Below, one piece after another: positions 11,938-18,019 of a DNA stretch of 64,000 nucleotides. Within the stretch, counting starts at the first letter, position 1. Every line of letters starts with the position of its first letter. The position numbers were made by a program, and so were the translations under genes. The stretch covers positions 1,496,501-1,560,500 of the forward strand of contig OZ034966.1 of NCBI GenBank assembly GCA_964030785.1, in the 5' to 3' direction. Origin of the DNA: Siderastrea siderea. Lineage: Eukaryota > Cnidaria > Anthozoa > Scleractinia > Rhizangiidae. The notes beneath the pieces are model-generated. The model saw only the letters and a program-made list of their open reading frames with translations. It was not told the origin of the DNA and did not search any database.

Positions 11938-12246
11938 TCAAGTTAAAGATAATCTTACCTTATTTCCATCCTTATCCACAAACTCATTTCCACAATTCAC
12001 GAAATAATGAATTGAACCATACCTTTTACCCAACACTTTTGAACACTGATAGATGCTTTTGCATTTTGTAACAACCTGTGTGTCAACATTGATAATCAAC
12101 ACCTCCTTCCCTGTTGGTTTGTATAACACTCCTTCATCAAGATTCAACGCTTTTACCAGCTCTTCTTTTGATAACTTATTTGCGTATTTAATATTTTTTC
12201 CAACAGCCATTTTTCGAATTTCTTGATAAGTCATGAATGTTACCAT
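11938..12246 (-). CDS. Small DNA-binding-like protein (SAP/LEM-like helix plus NUMOD1-like segment)
   Basis: 102 residues from the ATG of MVTFMTYQEI. The N-terminal half (YQEIRKMAVGKNIKYANKLS, then KEELVKAL) looks like a short SAP/Rho-N-type helix-loop-helix. The C-terminal half (VTKCKSIYQCSKVLGKRYGS) resembles NUMOD1-type helix-turn-helix modules found beside nucleases. I infer nucleic-acid binding. It stands alone between integrase and polB, with its own upstream AT-rich motif and a downstream hairpin. Family assignment rests on visual pattern only. Confidence 0.6.
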   Translation of the reverse strand: MVTFMTYQEIRKMAVGKNIKYANKLSKEELVKALNLDEGVLYKPTGKEVLIINVDTQVVTKCKSIYQCSKVLGKRYGSIHYFVNCGNEFVDKDGNKVRLSLT

Positions 12247-12280
12247 TTTATTATAATACAATATTTTTTAAATTTTTTTA
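12247..12280 (-). promoter_or_regulatory. AT-rich upstream motif of the 102-residue gene
   Basis: Carries aaatttaaaaaatattg upstream of aataaaATG, matching the block before polB in sequence and in distance to the start codon. A likely shared promoter element. Confidence 0.5.
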
Positions 12281-12289
12281 AATTCATTT

Positions 12290-13270
12290 TTAAATCAGAT
12301 AGTTAATATCTACCCAGGAATTGAATTTTTCTGGGTAACCGCTCCACTTCACCAAAGCTTTACCTTTTCGAGCGTCTCGTCGAATCACTTTCTCAATACG
12401 GTAAACGTCTTGAACAGCCTTCTGCATCTCCTGTTCATAAAAAGAACCTGATATCTCCTCACCACTGAGATCTTTGAGTCTGTAAGTGATTGGATTGGTG
12501 TATTGTATCTTGTCGACTGTAAAAACTTCTTCTGTCCAATTGGCTGTGTATCCTTTGTCAAAGACAGGACGTTTGTACTTAGATATTCTAACCTTATCAC
12601 CGACTCTGTATTTTGACTTTGTTGAGATTGGCTTCATATCACCGTATAGATTAAAGTAAACAACTACTTCATTCTTCTTTTTACTTGCTTCCGTGGGTGT
12701 CATCTTTGTGCTTGAATGTTTAGTGTTGTTATACTGTTTCACTAATTTTGGTAGCATGTCAAGATACTGTGTATTCCCCTGAACAGTAAACTGTTTCCAC
12801 ATTTTGGTTTTGATTGTACGGTTCCATCTTTCGCAAACTGACGACTTTTCCTCATTCTCAGTTGAGTACAAGGTTATTTTATTCTTATCAAGTAGTTCCT
12901 TAACATGTTTGTTGTAATACTCTTTCCCTTTATCAGTCCAAAGATATTGTGGTTTACGCCCCTCTTTGAATATTGTTTTGAATGCATTCATAACTGTTTC
13001 ACCCTTTTTATCTTTTAATGGGACAATCCAACCATATTTACTGAACACATCGAGTACCATGAGAAGATATCTAAAACCCTTATTCCATCGACTGAATTTT
13101 TGCATCTCAACGATATCTGAACACCATATCTCGTCAATGTGGTTTGCAATTACCCGCCGCCGGGTGAAGTTACGTTTTATAGGTTTATGAAGCTCATCAG
13201 CTAATTTTTCTTGCCAGTTTTCTTCACTCGACGGCCTTTTCAGTTTAAACCAAGACCAAGTTTTTGCTTT
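12290..13270 (-). CDS. int: Polinton integrase (DDE, C-terminal chromodomain), frame without its own upstream ATG
   Basis: Retroviral-type integrase that inserts the element. The frame is open from 13270 to the stop at 12290. The first catalytic Asp (CSDIVEM, codon 13115-13117) lies upstream of the first in-frame ATG (13103-13105). The second Asp is in LWTDKGKEY and the Glu in SSVCERWNR. The C-terminus is a chromodomain (YRIEKVIRR...VKWSGYPEKFNSW). The conserved N-terminal stretch (ENWQEKLADELHKPIKR) is also upstream of that ATG, and no ATG exists between it and the in-frame stop at 13271-13273. The 5' end overlaps the end of the PLA2 gene by 31 nt in the -1 frame, with the slippery sequence UUUAAAC next to the PLA2 stop. 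I infer expression as a -1 frameshift extension of the PLA2 protein. A product starting at 13105 would lack the first Asp and should be inactive. All catalytic residues are intact. Confidence 0.93.
   Translation of the reverse strand, partial: KAKTWSWFKLKRPSSEENWQEKLADELHKPIKRNFTRRRVIANHIDEIWCSDIVEMQKFSRWNKGFRYLLMVLDVFSKYGWIVPLKDKKGETVMNAFKTIFKEGRKPQYLWTDKGKEYYNKHVKELLDKNKITLYSTENEEKSSVCERWNRTIKTKMWKQFTVQGNTQYLDMLPKLVKQYNNTKHSSTKMTPTEASKKKNEVVVYFNLYGDMKPISTKSKYRVGDKVRISKYKRPVFDKGYTANWTEEVFTVDKIQYTNPITYRLKDLSGEEISGSFYEQEMQKAVQDVYRIEKVIRRDARKGKALVKWSGYPEKFNSWVDINYLI
13152..13249 (-). promoter_or_regulatory. Predicted -1 ribosomal frameshift site, PLA2 to integrase (UUUAAAC)
   Basis: The last PLA2 codons read GGT TTA AAC TGA, so U UUA AAC (13249-13243) is in register for a -1 slip directly before the stop. 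After a 7-nt spacer, GCCG (13235-13232) and GTGAAG (13227-13222) can pair with CGGC (13162-13159) and CTTCAC (13169-13164). A competing local hairpin, ACCCG-GCGG-CGGGT, lies at 13165-13152. UUUAAAC is the coronavirus slippery heptamer. Confidence 0.75.
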
Positions 13271-13851
13271 TTATCAATAATATTTCGTGCCATCCAATGA
13301 CCCCATTGTCTCTCATTATAAGGAACAGAATCCAACGCTTTGACCATTTTCCTGTCGGCTTTGTTCTTGCATTTTTTATCATCTTTGCAAACTGAATAAT
13401 CAACATCATGCTGCATTGCTATAGCATCGGTCTTACCAGTTGGTTTGTCATATATCTCTAGTATCTCTCCTGTTTTTGGATCCCATCTCACCTGATTTTC
13501 AAGGTCATTGTAGGGGCCTGTGTATTTATGCCCTGGAAGAGTCCACCCCCCCTTTGGTTTAGGGAGTTTTCCAATCATTTTATGAATGTCAAGCCCACCT
13601 CCATCCAAATCTTTCCTGTCGGTTTTATACTTTTTATTCGGTCTGATTTTAGTGGACAATTGATCAAGCATTTCCGATCCTGTTTTTTGAATAAAAGGAG
13701 TTGCTCTTTCCAAAGCATAATCGAGAGCCTTTTTCTGCAGTTTTGGGTTTCTCAAGGCTTCTGATCCATAATATCTTCCCATTTCAACTGCTTTTTTTCC
13801 AAGCCAAGGAATACCGTGGTGAATTAACATATCAGTACCAGTGGATGCCAT
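13240..13851 (-). CDS. Phospholipase A2-like virion protein (parvovirus-type PLA2 domain)
   Basis: From the ATG at 13851 the frame gives 203 residues. The second half carries a Ca-binding-like loop (LPGHKYTGPYN) and the catalytic His-Asp motif (AIAMQHDVDYSVC), the arrangement known from the parvovirus VP1 unique region and from adintovirus-type elements. There the domain helps virions leave the endosome by lipid hydrolysis; the role here is inferred by family. The N-terminal half is helical and basic. The frame is also open upstream of the ATG into the end of the zinc-ribbon gene, where a GGGAAAC slip site would fuse the two. At the 3' end UUUAAAC next to the stop would add the integrase. It could therefore be made alone, with an N-terminal zinc ribbon, with a C-terminal integrase, or both. 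Confidence 0.85.
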   Translation of the reverse strand: MASTGTDMLIHHGIPWLGKKAVEMGRYYGSEALRNPKLQKKALDYALERATPFIQKTGSEMLDQLSTKIRPNKKYKTDRKDLDGGGLDIHKMIGKLPKPKGGWTLPGHKYTGPYNDLENQVRWDPKTGEILEIYDKPTGKTDAIAMQHDVDYSVCKDDKKCKNKADRKMVKALDSVPYNERQWGHWMARNIIDKKQKLGLGLN

Positions 13852-13863
13852 CGTATCCAAAAT

Positions 13864-13896
13864 GCCCGCCCCTTCAGACGGGCTAATTAGTTTCCC
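13864..13896 (-). promoter_or_regulatory. Predicted -1 ribosomal frameshift signal, zinc ribbon to PLA2 (GGGAAAC plus hairpin)
   Basis: The last zinc-ribbon codons read ACG GGA AAC TAA, so G GGA AAC (13896-13890) is in register for a -1 slip directly before the stop. A 6-nt spacer (taatta) is followed by a 7-bp stem, GCCCGTC (13883-13877) with GGCGGGC (13870-13864), including one G-U pair, and a 6-nt loop. The -1 frame then runs without a stop into the PLA2 protein. GGGAAAC is a known retroviral slippery heptamer. Confidence 0.8.
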
Positions 13897-14039
13897 GTTT
13901 GTTTCACAAATCTAGTTTTAGTTATTCCACATTCAGCACATGTGCAAAAGAACATTAGTCGACCGTTTTTTGCATATTTATATCCTGAGGGTTCAACGCA
14001 CTCAGTTTCTTTTCTTTGTTTTACGCAATACGTTTTCAT
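13887..14039 (-). CDS. 50-residue zinc-ribbon protein, DUF5679-like
   Basis: A very small gene, MKTYCVKQRK...CTCAECGITKTRF. The pattern (YCVK near the start, KNGR in the middle, C-x2-CG-x-(T/N)K near the end) matches DUF5679-type zinc ribbons found in Polinton-like elements. Cysteines are at residues 5, 14, 32, 34 and 37. The usual second Cys of the first knuckle is a Gln (YCVKQ), so either another Cys (14) substitutes or metal binding is altered. The start codon lies 38 nt inside the protease gene in another frame, which suggests coupled translation (termination-reinitiation). The stop is preceded by a slippery heptamer leading into PLA2. Function unknown. Confidence 0.7.
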   Translation of the reverse strand: MKTYCVKQRKETECVEPSGYKYAKNGRLMFFCTCAECGITKTRFVKQTGN

Positions 14040-14595
14040 TTACAATATGGTGGGAAATTTTTTCAAAATATCTTTCAATGAATCTCTCATTTTTCATGGT
14101 ATCATTGACATCAAAAACTTGTAAAAGGTCGAAATACGATGAACCTTTGTTCATCTCATTCAAAAAGTATAAACAAAAATATCCACAAGTGGTTGTACCC
14201 AAATCTTGTATTTGGTTATTTTGATGAATCAGAGTGAGATTCTTTTTCTCTGCATGATTCACAATTTCTTGAAATGGTGGCAATCCAAAACTGTCGAAAT
14301 AATTGATTCGTCCATTCTTTACAAATGTTGCGACCCAATGACTTCCACTCATATACGACGGCTCAAGATTGTAAATGAAAAACGCCATTTTGTGGTTGTG
14401 TGGAACAGTTTGTTCTCTTGATAAAACACCACCTTTATCAATTGGAATTCCAAGATATTGACACCATTTTATTAAATCATGATTGCTCAAGGGTACATTT
14501 TTGAGGAATTTCAAAGTATTGTTCCCAACAGTGGAATCCCTTTGAATGGACTGTTTTTCCCAAGGAGCAAACCCTCCCCCGATTTTTTTTTTTTC
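14002..14595 (-). CDS. Adenovirus-type cysteine protease (adenain-like), frame without upstream ATG
   Basis: Maturation protease of the virion, with a Ulp1/adenain fold. Catalytic His is in SGSHWVATF, the Asp in YFDSFG, the oxyanion Gln in IQDLG and the Cys in TTTCGYFCLYF. The frame is open from 14595, but the first ATG (in HKMAFF) comes after the conserved N-terminal region (LSNHDLIKWCQYLGI), so a complete protease has no start codon of its own. The frame is -1 relative to the preceding minor virion protein and overlaps it by about 85 nt, opening exactly at a 12-A run in that gene. I infer synthesis as a -1 extension of the minor protein. In adenovirus the protease is activated by a peptide from minor protein VI; a covalent link would be a variation on that. 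Confidence 0.92.
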   Translation of the reverse strand, partial: EKKKIGGGFAPWEKQSIQRDSTVGNNTLKFLKNVPLSNHDLIKWCQYLGIPIDKGGVLSREQTVPHNHKMAFFIYNLEPSYMSGSHWVATFVKNGRINYFDSFGLPPFQEIVNHAEKKNLTLIHQNNQIQDLGTTTCGYFCLYFLNEMNKGSSYFDLLQVFDVNDTMKNERFIERYFEKISHHIVNENVLRKTKKRN

Positions 14596-15317
14596 TTACC
14601 TCCCCCCAAATTTTCCCATGTTCCATAAAATGGAGGCAGTGGTTGATATACTCCCATTCTGGGAGCCGATCCTCCATTTTTCAAAGGGGGTTTTCCAATT
14701 CTTGGAACTCCTCCCGAACCACCCGCCATCTTTTTAAAAGCTTCAAGAGCGAGTGGGACACCAATCGACGCAAGAAGAGTGCCGAGAAAACCACCAGTTT
14801 GTTTTTTTGTTGGTTTTATATGAACACCGGAACCAGTTTGTAAGGCATTGAGAACATCCTTTTTCTGTTTATTGCTTAAAAGATGTTTATTTTCGATGAG
14901 TTGATCTATTTTGGAAAATGGAATTAGAAAACCACCAGTTTGTGAACCACCAGATATCTTTTTAACAACTTGAGATGCCCCCTCGGAAGCAACACCGGCG
15001 AGAGCCGACAATCCCAATGTTTTTGCTAATGTCGGTCCATAAGTTTGACCGAGTGACAAGATTGAACTCAAAAGTGAACCCCCAACCTGTTTTCTGATAT
15101 TAGTCTTAGCCAGTTTTATTTCCATTCCTTTGTTATTATTGCGGTTCTTTTCCAACTTTTTAACGATTGTTGAAGGAACAAGAAGAGTATCACTTCCTCT
15201 GAGGGCATCATTTTTCAACCTCAGTTTGATTGTTTCACGGTTGTGAAAAGCTTTTTTAAGTTTCATTTTCTGAAAATCAGAAAGTGTGACATTTATTTTA
15301 TGTAGTTCTGTAGACAT
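14511..15317 (-). CDS. Minor virion protein, adenovirus pVI/pX-like
   Basis: 268 residues from an ATG. The first 60 residues (INVTLSDFQKMKLKKAF, then NDALRGSDTLLVPS) are shared with the next gene upstream. The middle has two Gly-rich hydrophobic segments (SLLSSILSLGQTYGPTLAKT, and FLGTLLASIGVPLALEAFKK) that could act on membranes, as does adenovirus pVI. Three QxGG sites (77-80, 126-129, 173-176) resemble the GG cleavage sites of adenain-type proteases. A five-Lys run (241-245), read from AAG plus A12, is followed by a hydrophobic tail ending PLLGTIL. The A12 run is a predicted -1 slip site into the protease frame. The pVI/pX label is by position and composition and is not certain. Confidence 0.75.
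   Translation of the reverse strand: MSTELHKINVTLSDFQKMKLKKAFHNRETIKLRLKNDALRGSDTLLVPSTIVKKLEKNRNNNKGMEIKLAKTNIRKQVGGSLLSSILSLGQTYGPTLAKTLGLSALAGVASEGASQVVKKISGGSQTGGFLIPFSKIDQLIENKHLLSNKQKKDVLNALQTGSGVHIKPTKKQTGGFLGTLLASIGVPLALEAFKKMAGGSGGVPRIGKPPLKNGGSAPRMGVYQPLPPFYGTWENLGGGKKKKKSGEGLLLGKNSPFKGIPLLGTIL
14583..14594 (-). promoter_or_regulatory. Predicted -1 slip site, minor virion protein to protease (A12)
   Basis: Codons AAG AAA AAA AAA AAA TCG contain A AAA AAA in register. The -1 frame is closed by TAA at 14598-14596, just before the run, and open from there through the protease. Downstream, GGGGAG can pair with CTCCTT (two G-U pairs). Ribosomal or transcriptional slippage are both possible; a homopolymer miscount in assembly is the main alternative. 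Confidence 0.6.
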
Positions 15318-15345
15318 TTTATTTTATTGATGAAAATAAAATAAA
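15318..15345. terminator. AT-rich intergenic hairpin
   Basis: tttattttatt (15318-15328) and aataaaataaa (15335-15345) form an 11-bp stem with a 6-nt loop. It lies between the end of the 143-residue gene and the start of the minor virion protein. It could end one transcript or act as a promoter element of the next. Confidence 0.5.
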
Positions 15346-15357
15346 TTCACAATTTTT

Positions 15358-15789
15358 TCAACAGCATTCGGCATCATAATCAATCAGTTTTTCAATATTA
15401 TGAGCGACTGAATCTTTTGTTAAGTCATTTATTAATGAATAATCCAAAAATATTGTCATTCCTTTATACTCATTCTTTCGTTTACTTTCCAACCTTTCAA
15501 CAACCGTTGGATAAAAAAGAATACAATAATTTAACATCATTTCATCAGCCGTTGAATTTAGAAAAAGAGTACCATTTACCAACCTTTCAATAAAAGTTGA
15601 TTTATCAAGAATAGTATCATCTTTCATCCTTTTTAATGACTTTGAGGGAACAAGAAGAGTATCACTTCCTCTGAGGGCATCATTTTTCAACCTCAGTAAG
15701 ATTTTTTCGCGATTGTTAAAAGCTTTACAAATTTTTTCTTTCTGATACTTTGAAAGTGTGACATTTATTTCGTATAGTTCTGTATTCAT
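15358..15789 (-). CDS. 143-residue paralogue of the minor virion protein N-terminus
   Basis: Starts MNTELYEINVTLSKYQKE. Its first ~60 residues parallel those of the adjacent minor virion protein, and a 50-bp stretch (15647-15696) is identical to 15175-15224, covering NDALRGSDTLLVPS. The remaining ~85 residues are unrelated to the Gly-rich part of the neighbour and contain no recognised motif. A local duplication followed by divergence or fusion to another sequence is likely; the identical block suggests recent conversion. Function unknown, probably virion-associated by context. Confidence 0.7.
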   Translation of the reverse strand: MNTELYEINVTLSKYQKEKICKAFNNREKILLRLKNDALRGSDTLLVPSKSLKRMKDDTILDKSTFIERLVNGTLFLNSTADEMMLNYCILFYPTVVERLESKRKNEYKGMTIFLDYSLINDLTKDSVAHNIEKLIDYDAECC

Positions 15790-15816
15790 TTATTTTATTT
15801 TACGAAATAAAATAAA
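15789..15816. terminator. AT-rich intergenic hairpin
   Basis: tttattttattt (15789-15800) and aaataaaataaa (15805-15816) form a 12-bp stem with the loop tacg, between the major capsid gene and the 143-residue gene. Nearly the same sequence occurs at 15318-15345. Confidence 0.5.
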
Positions 15817-15834
15817 TTCAGGAAATTTTTTGAA

Positions 15835-17124
15835 TTAAACCATCATAAGTTCATTTCCAACCTTGTTGACAATAACCTCATTTTCGTAAAATACGATAGC
15901 ATGAGCTCTCACATTAGCTGTTGGTGCTGCATTCAATCTATAGTTCAAAATCAGTTGTTTTGGATCTCGAGTAATAGCCTCTTTTTGGTAGGTTAGATCA
16001 AAATAAACAAGACCGTAAATAGATGTGAAATTATGTATATTCAACTGCGTTCCTGTATTCACATCATTCTTTCGAAAAGCATAAGACATTAGATCGTTGA
16101 AGATTCTCACTTTTGAATCGGTATCGTACTCTAATTCAGGATAAAAAGTACTGTTTCCATACTCCAAACGACACGATGCAAGAGAGCTATTGGTATCGGC
16201 TGCATTCAGCTTGAAAGTATGAAAAATGTAAGGAGTTCTCTCAGATTCCTCATTGTTTGGACTATCAGTTCTCTGTAAATAAATGAATACATGTTTAACA
16301 TTGTCAATGGCTGGATTAATTTGAAACATGTTTTGAACTGCTCTTGTATTTGCACTCTGAATATACATATCTTTCATGTACGTCCATTTAGTTGGTTTGA
16401 GAAAATCTTTTACAAATTCACCGTATTCACTATCTTTAGGAGTTAATCTTGGAAGCCAAAGATAAAATCTTGTGACAACCACCCGCCCATCATCAGCAGC
16501 GGCTGCTTTGTGAATCAATTCATCATCATTATTCAAATCCATTTCGAATGTAATCTGCATGGGAGGAAGCATCTTGTCTTCCAATTCCTCAAAGAAACTA
16601 TATCTGTTCAATGGAATGATCTCATTTATGCTTTTGGCTCCACCACCACCATTATTCTGGTTTGCTTGAGTTAAAATTCGCCTTGCTTCAAAACCCAAAT
16701 TTGTATTTGCTGTTGAATCTTCTGTATCAAGATACCAAAAACTATTTTTTGCTACTGACCTGCTGAAATCATCACTATACTCCAGCAAATTTTTAACATT
16801 TGTGATTCTATGAATGTTGTCACTATCGTACACTATTTTACCAGCAGATTTGATAACCATGTGTTTGATGAGAGAATGTGACCCATTAATTATCGAAATT
16901 CGGTCAGCAGCTGCAAAACCGGATCCATCAGCTTTCTTTTGAAGCTCTTTGGTTACCTCGAAATATCCGTTGAAATAATCGAAAAAATTGGATCTGTCGG
17001 TTATTGTGAATTTATATCCTGTTTTTTTCTGAGTATTGTTGTTTCCAGGTTGTTCAATGATATTGTCAGGGGAGAATCTAACCATTTCATATCTCTGCAG
17101 TTTATCACTTGTTCTGAAACTCAT
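15835..17124 (-). CDS. mcp: Major capsid protein, double jelly-roll (hexon-like)
   Basis: 429 residues from an ATG (MSFRTSDKLQRYEMVRF). Length, position and segments such as FEMDLNNDDELIH, TRFYLWLPRL and the closing LILNYRLNA...AHAIVFYENEVIV fit the Polinton major capsid protein, which forms trimeric capsomers by two jelly-roll domains. It is intact, without frameshift or stop. It lies between the small basic protein and the minor-protein genes in the capsid block. Its presence with penton, protease and ATPase means the element encodes the parts needed for an icosahedral particle. Confidence 0.93.
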   Translation of the reverse strand: MSFRTSDKLQRYEMVRFSPDNIIEQPGNNNTQKKTGYKFTITDRSNFFDYFNGYFEVTKELQKKADGSGFAAADRISIINGSHSLIKHMVIKSAGKIVYDSDNIHRITNVKNLLEYSDDFSRSVAKNSFWYLDTEDSTANTNLGFEARRILTQANQNNGGGGAKSINEIIPLNRYSFFEELEDKMLPPMQITFEMDLNNDDELIHKAAAADDGRVVVTRFYLWLPRLTPKDSEYGEFVKDFLKPTKWTYMKDMYIQSANTRAVQNMFQINPAIDNVKHVFIYLQRTDSPNNEESERTPYIFHTFKLNAADTNSSLASCRLEYGNSTFYPELEYDTDSKVRIFNDLMSYAFRKNDVNTGTQLNIHNFTSIYGLVYFDLTYQKEAITRDPKQLILNYRLNAAPTANVRAHAIVFYENEVIVNKVGNELMMV

Positions 17125-17131
17125 CTTTTAT

Positions 17132-17560
17132 TTATATGTTTAAAACTTTTTTTATTTTTTTGTTTTTTTTATACCCCTCTCCAGAAATCATTCTATTCAA
17201 CAATACGTTGTAATCTTCTTGTTTTGGATTTTGTTTTCCGGAAACCAATCCATCCAAAATTTCATCAAAATCTTCCCCTTTTTGTTTCTTTGTTGATTTT
17301 GGATTTTTTTTCTGAAGGTCTTTAATGAAAAGATGACCTGATTTTTCAGCAACTTTTTCAACAACTTTTTTACCAAGTTTATCACCAGCACTTTCTATTC
17401 CCGATTTCAAAGCTTTTTTAGCAACAGGTTTTAAAACTTTATCCACAATCATTTTCATTGGTTTGAAAATATTATCTACAATTAAACCTGATCCTTTATG
17501 TTTGTAAACAAATCTTCCAAGACTTGGATGAAAAATTCTTTTGTAATTGTACGTTGGCAT
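17132..17560 (-). CDS. Small Lys-rich virion/core-like protein
   Basis: 142 residues, starting MPTYNYKRIFHPSLGRFVYK. Highly basic, with an amphipathic middle (VAKKALKSGIESAGDKLGKK) and a Lys-rich tail. The composition suggests a DNA-condensing or minor virion protein, but no family is recognised. It ends 7 bp before the major capsid start. A copy of its first ~35 codons lies just upstream at 17906-18006. Confidence 0.65.
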   Translation of the reverse strand: MPTYNYKRIFHPSLGRFVYKHKGSGLIVDNIFKPMKMIVDKVLKPVAKKALKSGIESAGDKLGKKVVEKVAEKSGHLFIKDLQKKNPKSTKKQKGEDFDEILDGLVSGKQNPKQEDYNVLLNRMISGEGYKKNKKIKKVLNI

Positions 17561-17589
17561 TTTATAATTATCTTTTATTTTTTTTTTCT

Positions 17590-18006
17590 CTCAAAACTGA
17601 TCAGATCACTGAAATTTGATGTTACCTTACCGTCATGACGACAAACTCATGTTTCAACTCTATGTCCGTTGTGTGGAAGAAGAAATGGGCAAACCTCTTT
17701 TGGACAGATCCTATCATTGCCCTCACACCGACGAACAACGCGCCCTCACAAGTACCTGGTGTACCCCCAGAACTGTATAAAGCGGTTCAATTGGGGTACC
17801 AAGTATTCCCGCCATAGGAAGAGTATTTTATTTTTTTGGTTGTTCAACTCTGATGTAATATTGGACCATATGATTCGGACTAAACTGGGTTCATATTGTA
17901 TTATCGGTTCGAAAATATTATCCACAATCAAACCGGATCCCATGTGTTTGTAAACTAATTTTCCAAGACTCGGATGATAAATTCGTTTGTATTCATTCAC
18001 CTTCAT
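17590..18006 (-). pseudogene. Chimeric duplication: start of the basic-protein gene joined to penton-gene fragments
   Basis: The frame from the ATG at 18006 reads 86 codons. Codons 1-35 (MKVNEYKRIYHPSLGKLVYK...) copy the start of the basic-protein gene. The part coding ITSELNNQK copies an internal piece of the penton gene (17818-17905 resembles 18575-18690). At 17590-17622 another penton piece (cagatcactgaaatttgatgtt) appears, and between them foreign sequence is inserted. It is a rearranged remnant, probably non-functional, though the 86-codon frame with an upstream region like that of its parent could still be transcribed. Confidence 0.7.
17619..17815 (+). pseudogene. Fragment of a different type-B DNA polymerase ORF, frameshifted
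   Basis: Plus-strand translation gives LPYRHDDKLMFQLYVRCVEE and RSYHCPHTDEQRALTSTW, then after a one-base shift PPELYKAVQLGYQV. The Cys-x-Glu-Glu...CPHTDE(Q/E)RAL(T)xTW...PEL.KAV.LGY pattern is what I recall from a separate family of cnidarian transposon-encoded B-type polymerases, not from the Polinton's own PolB. The piece lies inside the chimeric duplication and is only about 60 codons long. I infer non-homologous capture from another element. The family assignment is from memory. Confidence 0.5.
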
Positions 18007-18019
18007 TTATAATTATCTT

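Noticed and set aside
12290..13105. Integrase starting at its first ATG (271 codons)
   Set aside because: This start would remove the first catalytic Asp and the conserved N-terminal stretch, so the longer frame is preferred.
14560..14600. Splice donor ag/gtaaga just before the A12 run, as an alternative to frameshifting
   Set aside because: The nearest usable acceptor (aaacag/tcc) would give a ~50-nt intron and the wrong frame for the protease. Not fully excluded with more distant acceptors.
14477..14677. 66-codon frame at the minor-protein/protease junction as an alternative continuation
   Set aside because: It is in the +1 frame and leads to no conserved domain, while the -1 frame gives the protease.
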